Source of the DNA: Atlantibacter hermannii
Lineage (GTDB): Bacteria > Pseudomonadota > Gammaproteobacteria > Enterobacterales > Enterobacteriaceae
DNA length: 64,000 nucleotides
Direction: 5' to 3'
Assembly: GCF_009907385.1 (NCBI RefSeq)
Contig: NZ_JAAATR010000042.1
Span: 124,001 to 188,000 of the forward strand
A model generated the notes under the pieces. The model saw only the letters and a list, made by a program, of their open reading frames with translations. It was not told where the DNA came from and searched no databases. This document shows, one piece after another, positions 28,008 through 37,011 of this stretch. Position 1 is the first letter of the stretch, and each line of letters starts with the position of its first letter. Position numbers and translations under genes: made by a program.

Positions 28008-29752
28008 ACCGCCCCCTCTTTCGCGTTGTCCGGAACGGCGGTAAAGCAGTTGCCCACCGCCGTGACGATCATCGCCAGCGAAACCGCACCGGCGTCGGGC
28101 GTGCCCAGACTGCGTTCCGCCAGCGGGCGGGCGCGGCCCATTTTCGGCAGCAGCTGCGCGGTCTGTTCGGCGCACTGCCCGGCGTGGCGGGCGGCGTTAT
28201 GCCAGGCCTGGGCCAGCGGTAAACCTTTGTTCACTTCTTCAAGCAGCGCTTCGCTAAACGGCAGCAGCACATCCACCAGGGTTTTATCGCCGGGTTTGGC
28301 TTTGCCGAAATGCATCACGCCGTGAGCGGCGTCGCTGACCGCCTGGGCTACGACTCTGGCATCCGGGCGCTGTTGATTGCCAATGCCGGTGCCGATGGTG
28401 TTTAAAATCACGCCCCAGATTGCCCCGGAGGTGCCGCCAGCCTGGTCGGCCCAGGCGTCGGCAGCCTGCTGCAATACCGTACCTGCGCCAGCGCCCAGCG
28501 CCAGGCAGCGATGGGCGCTGTCCCGTGCCGCGCGTACGCCGCGCTCCATCCCGATGCCGTGATCGCCATCGCCCGCGATGGCGTCGATACGGCCTAACTC
28601 GTCCACGTTCTGGATCACCACGTCGGCCAGCGCATCCACCATCGCGACCACGCGCACGGCGGCGGCACGCGAGGCGTCAGAGGCTTCCGGCACCGTGTCC
28701 TGCTGGCATTCGCCGCCGTCGCTGGTCTGGAGCGGCTGCGCGGTCAGCACCGAGCCGCGTTTAAAGGCCGGGCTATAGGCCGGAGCCAGCCACAGCGCTT
28801 CCAGCTCGTCGGTAAACCAGGCGAGGGTCAGCGACAGCCCGGCCATATCGAAGCTGGTGACGAATTCGCCCACCTGGACATCGGCCAGCACCACGCCCTG
28901 CTCGATCAGGCGCTGCTGAACGCCATGCCACACCACGAACAGCTCTTCATATTTCACCGAGCCGAGACCGTTGAGGATCGCCCCGACGCGCGCGCCCTTC
29001 ACGCTCACGCCTGGCGGTAAATCGTTGAGCAACTGCTCCACCAGCATATCCGCCAGCTCGCTGGCCCCCGGCACCGCCATTTCGCGGATGCCCGGTTCGC
29101 CGTGGATGCCCATCCCGAAGCCCATCTGCCCTTCCGGCACGGTAAACAGCGGATGTTCAGCCCCCGGCAAGGTACAGCCGGAAAACGCCACGCCGATGGT
29201 GCGGGTGCGATCGTTAGCGCGTCTGGCGACGGCAAGTACCTCCTGCAACGATGCGCCCTGTTCAGCGGCGGCGGCGGCGGCTTTGAACACCACCAAATCC
29301 CCCGCCACGCCGCGGCGTTTTTCACTTTCGTTTGGCGCTGCGCTGGTGATGTCATCGGTTACGGCAATCAGCTCGCACGGAATGCCTTCGGCAATCAGCC
29401 GTTCACGGGCCAGGCCAAAGTGCAGCACGTCGCCCGCATAGTTGCCGAACGCTAACAGCACGCCCGCGCCGTTATTGGCGGCCTTCGCCACCGAACAAAT
29501 CTGCTGGGCCGAGGGCGAGGCGAACAGGTTGCCCATCGCCGCGCCGTGCGCCAGCCCCTGCCCCACCAGCCCGGCGAACGCCGGGTAGTGGCCCGAGCCG
29601 CCGCCGATGACAATCGCCACCGTCCCTGGCTGACTTTGGGTATTACGAATAACCCCGCCCGGCACCTGCCGCACGATTTCAGCGTTGGCGCTGACAAAGC
29701 CAGCCACCATCTCTTTGGCGAATTCGGAGGGATTATTAAATAGCCATGTCAT
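27998..29752 (-). CDS. lerK: Single-chain DAK-family ketose kinase, probable L-erythrulose kinase (LerK-like)
   Basis: A 584-residue kinase combining DhaK (about residues 1-335) and DhaL (about residues 365-580) domains, the ATP-dependent form rather than the PTS form. His217 in GMGIHGEPG is the residue that binds the ketose covalently as a hemiaminal. The DhaL nucleotide site has the magnesium aspartates Asp390, Asp395 and Asp397 (RIDAIAGDGDHG). The family phosphorylates dihydroxyacetone or tetruloses; LerK makes L-erythrulose-1-phosphate. A tetrulose is favoured because the neighbours are an EryH-type isomerase, an RpiB-family isomerase and a transaldolase, and no glycerol dehydrogenase is present. 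Its ATG lies one base after the transporter stop (TGATATG), a strong coupling signal. Confidence 0.8.
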   Translation of the reverse strand: MTWLFNNPSEFAKEMVAGFVSANAEIVRQVPGGVIRNTQSQPGTVAIVIGGGSGHYPAFAGLVGQGLAHGAAMGNLFASPSAQQICSVAKAANNGAGVLLAFGNYAGDVLHFGLARERLIAEGIPCELIAVTDDITSAAPNESEKRRGVAGDLVVFKAAAAAAEQGASLQEVLAVARRANDRTRTIGVAFSGCTLPGAEHPLFTVPEGQMGFGMGIHGEPGIREMAVPGASELADMLVEQLLNDLPPGVSVKGARVGAILNGLGSVKYEELFVVWHGVQQRLIEQGVVLADVQVGEFVTSFDMAGLSLTLAWFTDELEALWLAPAYSPAFKRGSVLTAQPLQTSDGGECQQDTVPEASDASRAAAVRVVAMVDALADVVIQNVDELGRIDAIAGDGDHGIGMERGVRAARDSAHRCLALGAGAGTVLQQAADAWADQAGGTSGAIWGVILNTIGTGIGNQQRPDARVVAQAVSDAAHGVMHFGKAKPGDKTLVDVLLPFSEALLEEVNKGLPLAQAWHNAARHAGQCAEQTAQLLPKMGRARPLAERSLGTPDAGAVSLAMIVTAVGNCFTAVPDNAKEGAVCQ

Positions 29753-29753
29753 A

Positions 29754-31109
29754 TCAGTGCTCTCCTGCTCGTTTCATCTTCACATCAGCGGCGGGTTTGG
29801 TGTGGGGAATGCGGCTTAACACCAGCATCATAATGGCCGACAGCAGCATAAATCCGCCCACCACCATCATCGGCACCAGGTAACTGTGCGTGGCATCATG
29901 CAGCGCGCCGGTAATGTAGCCCGCCGAGAACCCGGCCACGTTGCCGAGGGTATTGATTAACGCCACCGCCGCTGCCGCAGAGGCACCCGACAGGAACTGG
30001 GTCGGTAAGGTCCAGAAGTTCGGCAGTGCGGCAAAAATGGCGCTGGCGGTTAATGAGATCACCACCATGGTGGCAAACGGCGTTTCCATATACAGCGCGG
30101 TAGGCACGGAGATCGCGCCGACCAGGGCGGGAATGGCGATATGCCAGGTTTTGCAGCCGCGGCGGGAGACATCCCGCGACCAGAAGTACATCACAATGGC
30201 CGCGACCAGGTACGGCGCGCCGGTGATCAGCCCTTTCTGCATCACGCCGAAGGTGACGTTGAACTGGCTCTGGAAGCCGCCGATGATGGTCGGCAGGAAG
30301 AACGCCAGGGCATACAGGCCGTACACAAAGCCGAAGTAAATCAGGCACAGCACCCAGACGCGGGCGTTGGACATCGCCGAGCGCAGGCTGTGGTTAGCGG
30401 CGCTGGATTTCTGGGCGTCTTCACGCGCCAGCTCGCTGTTAAGCCACTCTTTCTCCTGCGACGTCAGCCATTTGGCGTCGTTCGGCTTATCGATCAGATA
30501 GAACCAGGCAATGATACCCACCACGATAGCCGGCACCGACACGCCGAGGAACATCACGCGCCAGCCTTCCAGCCCGAATAAGCCGTGCTGATTGATAAAC
30601 CAGGCCGCCAGCGGCGCGCCGAATACCACGGTCAGCGGCTGCGCCAGATAGAACAGCGCCAGAATTTTGCTGCGATGACGCGCCGGAACCCAGGCGCTTA
30701 AGAAGAAGATCGCGCCGGGGAAGAAGCCCGCTTCCGCCACGCCGAGCAGCAGGCGCAGGATATACAGCCCTTCGACATTACTCACCCAGGTGAATAACAG
30801 CGAAACGATACCCCAGGAAACCATGATACGCGCCAGCCAGCGACGCGCGCCGTAGCGGTGCAGCGCCAGGTTGCTGGGCACTTCCAGCAGGATATAGCCA
30901 ATAAAGAAGATCCCTGAAGCCAGGCCGAACTGCGCGACCTGGATGCCCAGGTCGTCCATCATGCCGTTGGGGCCTGCAAAGGAGATGGCCGTCCTGTCGA
31001 GGAAGTTAATAAAGAACATCAGAGCAACAAATGGCACAAGACGAATCGAGATCTTACGAATGGCTGACTTTTCTACATCAGTCGCGACGTTTTGATGAGT
31101 GCTGGTCAC
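29754..31109 (-). CDS. MFS transporter, anion:cation symporter family (probable D-apionate uptake)
   Basis: A 451-residue twelve-helix MFS protein of the ACS family, which carries sugar acids such as galactarate, glucarate and tartrate. The N-terminal signature IRLVPFVALMFFINFLDRTAIS is typical. First gene of the minus-strand operon, so it is the likely uptake system for the pathway substrate, and a sugar-acid carrier fits D-apionate. The start is GTG 31109, preceded by a nearly perfect AAGGAGA site; a TTG further upstream has none. The kinase gene begins one base after its stop codon. Substrate is inferred from family and context only. Confidence 0.82.
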   Translation of the reverse strand: MTSTHQNVATDVEKSAIRKISIRLVPFVALMFFINFLDRTAISFAGPNGMMDDLGIQVAQFGLASGIFFIGYILLEVPSNLALHRYGARRWLARIMVSWGIVSLLFTWVSNVEGLYILRLLLGVAEAGFFPGAIFFLSAWVPARHRSKILALFYLAQPLTVVFGAPLAAWFINQHGLFGLEGWRVMFLGVSVPAIVVGIIAWFYLIDKPNDAKWLTSQEKEWLNSELAREDAQKSSAANHSLRSAMSNARVWVLCLIYFGFVYGLYALAFFLPTIIGGFQSQFNVTFGVMQKGLITGAPYLVAAIVMYFWSRDVSRRGCKTWHIAIPALVGAISVPTALYMETPFATMVVISLTASAIFAALPNFWTLPTQFLSGASAAAAVALINTLGNVAGFSAGYITGALHDATHSYLVPMMVVGGFMLLSAIMMLVLSRIPHTKPAADVKMKRAGEH

Positions 31110-31295
31110 AGTGTCTCTCCTTCCGGGCAAATCGGGTTACCGGTGGGATCAGAGGAATAAGGGTGTTGTCTATAAACCGCGATTATGGATAAGCCCCGTT
31201 CCATATCTAATGTCGTTTCCTATTCACATTTTCGCTACATGACAAATGAACATTAACAGCTCATAAGATTTGTGCATATGAGCATCCAGTGAAAT

Positions 31296-31311
31296 TGTGA
31301 TCGCCCTCAAA
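31296..31311. promoter_or_regulatory. Possible CRP site in the divergent promoter region
   Basis: TGTGA-N6-TCAAA, with one good half-site and one degenerate half of the CRP consensus TGTGA-N6-TCACA. It sits midway between the two divergent transcription units, where catabolite control would be expected. The second half is imperfect, so this is tentative. Confidence 0.4.
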
Positions 31312-31378
31312 ATGTCTTTAATCAGCGATACGCGGGCCTTTTCACCCTAAAAAGAGGTAGCAAAGGTTAATTTTGACT

Positions 31379-31390
31379 GTTCATATGAAA
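31379..31390. promoter_or_regulatory. Putative SorC-type operator, copy 1
   Basis: GTTCA-TA-TGAAA, containing the perfect palindrome TTCATATGAA. First of three copies of GTTCA-NN-TGAAC, 63 nt (six helical turns) from copy 2. Confidence 0.55.
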
Positions 31391-31395
31391 ATGTA

Positions 31396-31424
31396 TTGAA
31401 CTTATGTTTATTAAAAGCTACTTT
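31396..31424 (+). promoter_or_regulatory. Candidate promoter for the RpiB-type and transaldolase genes
   Basis: TTGAAC (31396-31401), a 17-nt spacer and TACTTT (31419-31424). The -35 is good and the -10 weak, which suits an activated or derepressed promoter. Operator copy 1 lies just upstream and copies 2 and 3 just downstream of the predicted start point. Confidence 0.35.
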
Positions 31425-31441
31425 TTAGTCAGCCAGAATTT

Positions 31442-31453
31442 GTTCACATGAAT
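31442..31453. promoter_or_regulatory. Putative SorC-type operator, copy 2
   Basis: GTTCA-CA-TGAAT, one mismatch from a perfect inverted repeat. Nineteen nt from copy 3. Confidence 0.55.
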
Positions 31454-31460
31454 AGAATCT

Positions 31461-31472
31461 GTTCAGATGAAC
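31461..31472. promoter_or_regulatory. Putative SorC-type operator, copy 3
   Basis: GTTCA-GA-TGAAC, a perfect inverted repeat, about 40 nt before the start codon of the RpiB-type gene. The strongest of the three copies. Confidence 0.6.
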
Positions 31473-31511
31473 AACAAAACTTCCCCTGTACCCTGATGTG
31501 AGGAAACCACT

Positions 31512-31970
31512 ATGTTAACTATTGCGATTGGTGCTGATGATGCAGCGACGGAGCTGAAGAATCTGGTGAAGTCCCATTTGCAGTCGAAAGGCATTGAAGT
31601 TGTCGACTTCAGTCATGACGTCGGCGACAACCCGTTAATCTACCCGGATATCGCCTTTAACCTGGCCAGCGCTATCGGCGACGGCACCTATCCGCGCGGT
31701 ATTCTGCTGTGCGGCACCGGCATCGGGATGGCGATTGTCGCTAATAAAGTCCCCGGCGTGCGCGCCGCCCAGTGCCATGACACCTATTCCGCCGAGCGCG
31801 CGCGTAAGAGCAACGATGCGCAGGTGATGACCCTTGGCGCACGCGTGATCGGCCCGGAGCTGGCGAAGAACATTGTTGACGTGTGGCTGGCCTCGGAATT
31901 CGAAGGCGGGCGCTCCGCGCCGAAAGTCGACAAAATCACGTATTACGAGAATCAGGGCAAGTCTGCGTGA
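31512..31970 (+). CDS. derI: RpiB-family D-erythrulose-4-phosphate isomerase (DerI/EryI-like)
   Basis: A 152-residue RpiB/LacAB-family sugar-phosphate isomerase. The catalytic cysteine is Cys67 in ILLCGTGIG and the ring-opening histidine is His89 in AQCHDTYSAERAR; the NDAQVMTLGARVIG segment follows. In erythritol and erythrulose pathways this family (EryI, DerI) converts D-erythrulose-4-phosphate to D-erythrose-4-phosphate. Ribose-5-phosphate isomerase B activity is the alternative, but the neighbours point to four-carbon substrates. A good TGAGGAAA site precedes the ATG. It is divergent from the transporter-kinase operon and 45 nt upstream of the transaldolase gene. Confidence 0.72.
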   Translation: MLTIAIGADDAATELKNLVKSHLQSKGIEVVDFSHDVGDNPLIYPDIAFNLASAIGDGTYPRGILLCGTGIGMAIVANKVPGVRAAQCHDTYSAERARKSNDAQVMTLGARVIGPELAKNIVDVWLASEFEGGRSAPKVDKITYYENQGKSA

Positions 31971-32015
31971 TCACCGGCTGCCGCTTAACCTCTGTGTTCT
32001 GAAAGGATCAAGATC

Positions 32016-32996
32016 ATGAGTCAGTTAGATGAACTCAAACGCATCACTACCGTGGTGGCGGACAGCGGCGACATCGAAGCCGTTCGCCGTTTTAAACCGC
32101 AGGACGCTACCACCAATCCGTCGCTGATCCTCAAAGCGGCGGCGATTCCTCACTATCAGTCGCTTATCGATGAGGCGATTCAATACGCCGTTGCACAGGG
32201 CGGCAGCCGTGACACGCAGATCATCAACGCCAGCGACAAACTGGCGGTGAATATCGGTCTGGAGCTGCTTAAGCACGTGCCGGGGCGCGTTTCGACCGAA
32301 GTGGATGCGCGCCTCTCGTTCGATCGCGGGCTGTGCGTCGCCAAAGCGCGCAAGCTGATCCGCCTGTATCAACAGCAGGGCGTGGATAAATCGCGGATTC
32401 TGATCAAGCTCGCCGCCACCTGGCAGGGCATTCGCGCCGCCGAAGAGCTGGAAAGCGAAGGGATCAACTGCAACCTGACGCTGCTGTTCTCTTTCGCCCA
32501 GGCCCGCGCCTGCGCCGAAGCGGGGGTGTATTTGATTTCGCCGTTCGTCGGGCGCATTTACGACTGGTATCAGCAGCATCAGCCGCAGGAAAATTATCAG
32601 GCGGAAAGCGATCCGGGCGTGGTGTCGGTGCGGGATATCTACCATTACTACAAAGCCCACCGTTACCCGACGGTGATCATGGGTGCCAGCTTCCGTAAAA
32701 CCGGGCAGGTGCTGGCGTTAGCCGGATGCGATCGCCTGACTATCTCTCCTGCCCTGTTAAGCGAACTGGCGTCGCGGGAAGGCAGTGTGGACGTGAAGCT
32801 GAGCGCCGATGTGCCGGCAGAAAACCGCCCTTCGCCGATAAGCGAGTCCGAGTTCTACTGGCAGCATCATCAGGATGCCATGGCGGTGGATAAACTGGCG
32901 GAAGGCATTCGCCTGTTCGCGGAGGATCAGGAAAAACTGGAGGCCATGCTGGCCGCGAAGCTGGCGCAGCAGGCGGTTCCGTCGTTAACGGAATAA
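32016..32996 (+). CDS. Transaldolase, TalA-like, of the catabolic cluster
   Basis: A 326-residue class I transaldolase, closer to E. coli TalA than TalB at the start (the [18 protein letters not shown] pattern). The Schiff-base lysine is Lys131 in [12 protein letters not shown]; the segment [22 protein letters not shown] is intact. Transaldolase joins D-erythrose-4-phosphate with a dihydroxyacetone unit from sedoheptulose-7-phosphate to give fructose-6-phosphate, or runs the reverse. Placed beside a pathway whose end product is erythrose-4-phosphate, it would drain that tetrose into central metabolism. It may be an operon-borne duplicate of talA/talB or the relocated chromosomal copy; the window cannot tell. 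It is followed by a strong terminator. Confidence 0.9.
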   Translation: MSQLDELKRITTVVADSGDIEAVRRFKPQDATTNPSLILKAAAIPHYQSLIDEAIQYAVAQGGSRDTQIINASDKLAVNIGLELLKHVPGRVSTEVDARLSFDRGLCVAKARKLIRLYQQQGVDKSRILIKLAATWQGIRAAEELESEGINCNLTLLFSFAQARACAEAGVYLISPFVGRIYDWYQQHQPQENYQAESDPGVVSVRDIYHYYKAHRYPTVIMGASFRKTGQVLALAGCDRLTISPALLSELASREGSVDVKLSADVPAENRPSPISESEFYWQHHQDAMAVDKLAEGIRLFAEDQEKLEAMLAAKLAQQAVPSLTE

Positions 32997-33001
32997 AGCC
33001 C

Positions 33002-33027
33002 AGGGCCGCCGATGCGGCCCTTTTTTT
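33002..33027. terminator. Terminator after the transaldolase gene, overlapping the mgtE stop codon
   Basis: A perfect 8-bp GC-rich stem AGGGCCGC / GCGGCCCT with a CGAT loop and T7. The T-run runs into the stop codon of the convergent mgtE gene. Confidence 0.85.
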
Positions 33028-34459
33028 ACAGCAAAAACAGCGTCGCCAGCCCGAGGAAAATAAAAAACCCGCCGGTATCGGTGATCGCGGTGATCATCAC
33101 GCTGGAACCAATTGCCGGATCGCGCCCTAAGCGGGTCATGAGCATGGGGATCAGCACGCCCATGATCGCCGCCACCAGCAGATTGAGCATCATCGCCAGG
33201 GTCATGACCCCGCCCAGCGCCCGGTCGTCATACAGCCACCAGGTCACGCCGCCCATAATGCCGCCCCATACCAGGCCGTTTATCAGCGCCACGCCGATTT
33301 CACGCAGCATCAGGAAATGAATATTGCCCGGCTGGATTTGCCCCAGCGCCAGGGCGCGCACAATCATGGTGATGGTCTGGTTACCGGTGTTGCCGCCGAT
33401 GCCCGCCACAATCGGCATCAGCGACGCCAGCGCCACCAGTTGCGCGATGGTCTGTTCGAACCCGTCGATCACCCGCGAGGCGATAAACGCGGTACACAGG
33501 TTAATCGCCAGCCACGCCCAGCGGTTTTTTACCGCCTTCGCCACCGGCGCAAACACGTCTTCTTCGGTGCTTAGGCCACCCATCCGGCGCAGATCGTTAT
33601 CGGTCTCTTCGTACACCACATCGACGATCTCATCGATGGTCAGACGGCCAATCAGCCTGCCCCGCTCGTTCACCACGGCGGCGCTGACCAGGTTGTCGCG
33701 TTCGAAGATGCGCGCCGCCTCTTCGTCGTGAAATTCCGGCGTCAGGATCACCGGGTTGGCGTCCATCACATCGCATACCACCGCCTGCTGTGGGTTAAGC
33801 AAAATGGTGGTCAGCTCCAGTTCGCCCATCAGGGTGTTATCGCGATTCACCACAAACAGCTTGTCGGTGTTGTGCGGCATTTTGCCCAGGCGACGCAGGT
33901 AGCGCTGCACCGTCGCCAGGGTAATTTCGGGACGCACGGTGATCACCTCAAATTCCATGATCGCGCCGACGCTGTTTTTCTCGTACATCAGCATCTGCCG
34001 CGCCCGGGCGCGTTCGCGCGCCGGGAGCGAGGCCAGCAGGCGGCCCGTCAGATTACGCGGCAGGTGTTGGGCGATATAAATCTGTTCATCGACATCCAGC
34101 TTGCTGATGGCGGCGATCAGCGCCTGGTCGCTCATCTCGTCAATGAGATCGTCCCAGACGTTGTCCGAGGCCTCAAGCAGCACGTGGCCGCGCTTTTCAT
34201 CGCCCACCAGCCGCCAGATGGCGTGGCGCTCTTCCGGGGGCAGCGATTCCAGGGTATCAGCGAGATCCGGTGCGGGCAGGCGCTGCACGCGCAGGGCGAT
34301 ATCATCAATGGCTTCGAGCACCTGCTCGGCATCATGATGACCCGGAGCGAGTTTGCCGAGAATGCCCTGGGTGACCGCTTTGTCCGTCGCCAGCAGGTTG
34401 AGGATTTGCAGCCGGTCTTCGGCGCGCTGTTTTACGTTATAGGGGGTTACGGTAACCAT
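33026..34459 (-). CDS. mgtE: Magnesium transporter MgtE
   Basis: A 477-residue magnesium channel with the standard order: a helical N domain (about residues 15-150), tandem CBS domains (about residues 150-280), a connecting helix and five C-terminal membrane segments. The pore/filter motif is visible as PIVAGIGGNTGNQ. The cytoplasmic domains close the channel when Mg2+ is plentiful. E. coli K-12 has no such gene at this site, so it is an accessory gene relative to that reference, though its codon use looks native. The start at ATG 34459 has only a weak GGA upstream. It is convergent with the transaldolase gene. Confidence 0.95.
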   Translation of the reverse strand: MVTVTPYNVKQRAEDRLQILNLLATDKAVTQGILGKLAPGHHDAEQVLEAIDDIALRVQRLPAPDLADTLESLPPEERHAIWRLVGDEKRGHVLLEASDNVWDDLIDEMSDQALIAAISKLDVDEQIYIAQHLPRNLTGRLLASLPARERARARQMLMYEKNSVGAIMEFEVITVRPEITLATVQRYLRRLGKMPHNTDKLFVVNRDNTLMGELELTTILLNPQQAVVCDVMDANPVILTPEFHDEEAARIFERDNLVSAAVVNERGRLIGRLTIDEIVDVVYEETDNDLRRMGGLSTEEDVFAPVAKAVKNRWAWLAINLCTAFIASRVIDGFEQTIAQLVALASLMPIVAGIGGNTGNQTITMIVRALALGQIQPGNIHFLMLREIGVALINGLVWGGIMGGVTWWLYDDRALGGVMTLAMMLNLLVAAIMGVLIPMLMTRLGRDPAIGSSVMITAITDTGGFFIFLGLATLFLL

Positions 34460-34580
34460 AAGTCGCGCATTCCATGAAAAGAAAATTCAACAGGGCTATC
34501 CCGCCCTTCGTCTGTTTAAGTTCTGTTAAGCATAGCGGGCGCTTTGTAAATTTTACTCAACGAGGCGGGCAAGCGGATAA

Positions 34581-34615
34581 AAAAAAACCAGCATCGGATA
34601 CCCATGCTGGTTTTT
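34581..34615 (-). terminator. Terminator of yojI
   Basis: The stem CCAGCAT (34588-34594) / ATGCTGG (34604-34610), flanked by an A-rich run on the left and T5 on the right, lies 15 nt downstream of yojI. Confidence 0.8.
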
Positions 34616-34630
34616 AACGAGGCGCGCGGC

Positions 34631-36277
34631 TTAGCTGCCGGTACGGGCGACCGCGTCGCGGCTGGCGCTGTCGCGCTCGTCGCCGGTCAGTTCGCTCAAC
34701 TGCCCGTTGCGCATTTCCAGCAGCCGATCGGCGTGGATAAAGTAGTGATCGTCATGGCTGATGGCGAAAATGGTTTTGCCCATTTGCTGCATCAGCGGCA
34801 GCAGCACCTGGTAAAATTCGCGGCGAAAGTGCGGATCCTGGTCGGCGGCCCACTCGTCCAGCAGGATAATGTCACGCTCTTCGGCCAGCGCCAGTAGCAG
34901 CGCCACGCGCTTTTTCTGGCCTTTGGAGAGCTTGAGGTTAAGGATTTTGCCGTTATCCAGCTCAAGCTTAGAGGACATTTTCAGGCGCTCCAGCCACTGC
35001 TCTACCAGTTCAGGCCTGGCCGCCTGGCCCTGCGGGCCGAGCAGCTGGTCGAACAGCCACACATCGGTAAACACCGCCGAGAAGTGCTTGCGGTATTCGT
35101 CCATGTTGTTGGCGCTGATGACCTGGCCATCCAGTAAAATCTCGCCGGACACCGGCTGATACAGCCCGGTAAGCAGCATCGCCAGGGTGGATTTGCCGCT
35201 GCCGTTGCCGCCGATCAGGAACAGCAGTTCGCCGCGATGAATCGTCAGGTTAATCGGCCCCACGCCAAACGAATTATCGCCGTAGCGGAATGCCACATTG
35301 CGCAGTTCCAGGGTCTGCCACGGCGCGCGCGGTTGCGGATGGGCAAATTCCGGCTGGTATGGCGCGAGATGGAATTTATTAAGTTTATTAAACGCCACCT
35401 GCGCGGTGAGTAACGTGGGCAGCGCGCCCACCGCCGACAGCAGCGGGGTACGCAAGAACAGCAGCGTCAGGGAGAAGGTCGCCGCCACGTTGGTATCCGC
35501 CCAACCCAGGCTGTTCGCCATCCAGAATACCAGGCCAATCGCGCCCAGCATCATAATGTTCGACCAGTTCACCGCACTCAGGTGGAAAGTATCGGCACGC
35601 ACGATGTGGTGGCGATACGCTTTGGCATCCGGCTGGTAGACCTTATCGAAGATGTGCTCCGCCCGCTCGCGGTTGAGGGCCAGCTCTTTGCGCCCTTCCA
35701 GTACGGTCTGGTAGTTGTTGTACAGTTTATCTTCGGTTTCACGCAGGATCGCCAGATGGCGGTAAACCCGCGCCACCAGCACAAAGCCGCCCCAGATGGT
35801 GATCGCCACCCAGACGGTGGTGACGACCAGCATTTTCGGCGACAGCACCGCCAGATACCAGGCGCAGCCAATCGCCAGAATGATGCCCTGCACCAGTTCC
35901 GGCAAACGCACAAAGGCGATGGTGATATTACGGATATCGCTGGTCAGCCCCGCCAGCAATGATGCGCTGCCGAGCTGCTCTACCCGCTCCACCGGGGTAT
36001 CAAGAATACGTTTGATAAATTCACCGCGCAGGCGATAGACAAAATGGTGGCCGAGAGTGGTCAGCGCCAGCTGCGATGCCAGCGTCACCGCCATCAACAG
36101 CAACAGCAGGCCAAGAAACTCAGGCAATACCGCCAGGGAGATATCGACGTTTTCGATTAAGCGTTGGTTAATAAAGGCGATCAGGCCAATGCCCAGGGCA
36201 GCACTGGCAAGGCTCAGCGCCATAACCGACAAAAAAGGCCAGCGATACTGACGCCAGACGACCAGCAGAAGTTCCAT
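34631..36277 (-). CDS. yojI: Microcin J25 efflux ABC transporter YojI
   Basis: A 548-residue fused half-transporter: six N-terminal membrane segments (about residues 1-300) then an ABC ATPase domain with Walker A GGNGSGKS, signature LSKGQKKR and Walker B IILLDEW. The degenerate LSKGQ signature and the W after Walker B are features of the cyclic peptide exporter (SyrD/PvdE-like) subfamily. E. coli YojI exports microcin J25 with TolC and may also export cysteine. The ATG at 36277 reproduces the E. coli N-terminus (MELL). It precedes mgtE, separated by a terminator. Confidence 0.94.
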   Translation of the reverse strand: MELLLVVWRQYRWPFLSVMALSLASAALGIGLIAFINQRLIENVDISLAVLPEFLGLLLLLMAVTLASQLALTTLGHHFVYRLRGEFIKRILDTPVERVEQLGSASLLAGLTSDIRNITIAFVRLPELVQGIILAIGCAWYLAVLSPKMLVVTTVWVAITIWGGFVLVARVYRHLAILRETEDKLYNNYQTVLEGRKELALNRERAEHIFDKVYQPDAKAYRHHIVRADTFHLSAVNWSNIMMLGAIGLVFWMANSLGWADTNVAATFSLTLLFLRTPLLSAVGALPTLLTAQVAFNKLNKFHLAPYQPEFAHPQPRAPWQTLELRNVAFRYGDNSFGVGPINLTIHRGELLFLIGGNGSGKSTLAMLLTGLYQPVSGEILLDGQVISANNMDEYRKHFSAVFTDVWLFDQLLGPQGQAARPELVEQWLERLKMSSKLELDNGKILNLKLSKGQKKRVALLLALAEERDIILLDEWAADQDPHFRREFYQVLLPLMQQMGKTIFAISHDDHYFIHADRLLEMRNGQLSELTGDERDSASRDAVARTGS

Positions 36278-36360
36278 AAATAGCAGCAATCCACAGCAGA
36301 AAATCAATCAGGCATGCAGTGTAAACGGCTGGCGGACGACGGCAAGAATAATTCTTATTT

Positions 36361-37011
36361 TTATTCGTAATGCCCGGCGGCGCGGAAGGTGACGTTGTAG
36401 CGATAGCCGCCGGTCAGAGGATGTTCCCCGGCTTTGAGCGGCTGAATGCCGTGGTAAAACAAACGCGACGGGCCGCCCCACACCACCACGTCGCCGTGCT
36501 CCAGCATTATCCGCTGTAGCGGCGCGCTGCGGGTCAGGCCGCCGAACTGGAATACCGCCGGCAAGCCCAGCGAAACCGAAACGATCGGCGCGGCCAGGTT
36601 GGGTTCGTCTTTATCCTGATGCAGCGACAGTTTGGCCCCCGGCTGATAGCGGTTAATCAGGCAGGCGTCGGGCTCGAAATCGGGGTAGCCCGCCGCGTGA
36701 GACGCCGCATCGCACAGGCGTTGAAAGCTTTCCGGCATGGCGGGCCATGGGTTACCGGTTTGCGGATCGACAAGCGCATACAGATAGCCGCGCCGGTCGG
36801 TGGTCCAGCCTAACGCGCCGCAGTTAGTCATCGCCACCGACATGGTGTAGCCGCCGGGGGTCACCATATGGCGAAACGGCGATTGGGCGGCGACGGCGTG
36901 GATCGCCGCCATCAGCTGCGGGCTGTCCTGCCGGGCAAAGCGGCGCAGGATCACCGCGCCCGGTGCCAGGGGCTCCTGCCAGGGTTCGTCTTCGGCAAAC
37001 AGATCGAGCAT
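36361..37011 (-). CDS. alkB: Alkylated-DNA dioxygenase AlkB
   Basis: A 216-residue Fe(II)/2-oxoglutarate dioxygenase that removes 1-methyladenine and 3-methylcytosine lesions by oxidative demethylation. The iron ligands His131, Asp133 and His187 are at the same positions as in E. coli AlkB, and the 2-oxoglutarate-binding arginines follow near the C-terminus. Its start overlaps the ada stop by one base (TGATG), giving the classical ada-alkB operon, induced by methylated Ada. Confidence 0.96.
   Translation of the reverse strand: MLDLFAEDEPWQEPLAPGAVILRRFARQDSPQLMAAIHAVAAQSPFRHMVTPGGYTMSVAMTNCGALGWTTDRRGYLYALVDPQTGNPWPAMPESFQRLCDAASHAAGYPDFEPDACLINRYQPGAKLSLHQDKDEPNLAAPIVSVSLGLPAVFQFGGLTRSAPLQRIMLEHGDVVVWGGPSRLFYHGIQPLKAGEHPLTGGYRYNVTFRAAGHYE

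Noticed and set aside
28008..28175. A longer TIM-family protein starting at 28175
   Set aside because: The added residues are an out-of-frame reading of the kinase gene; the ATG at 28007 starts the TIM barrel directly.
27998..29752. Reading the DAK kinase operon as a dihydroxyacetone/glycerol utilisation system
   Set aside because: There is no glycerol dehydrogenase, glycerol facilitator or PTS DhaM. The RpiB-family isomerase, EryH-like TIM, transaldolase and ApnO/OiaC-like pair are unexplained by that reading but all fit a tetrulose pathway.
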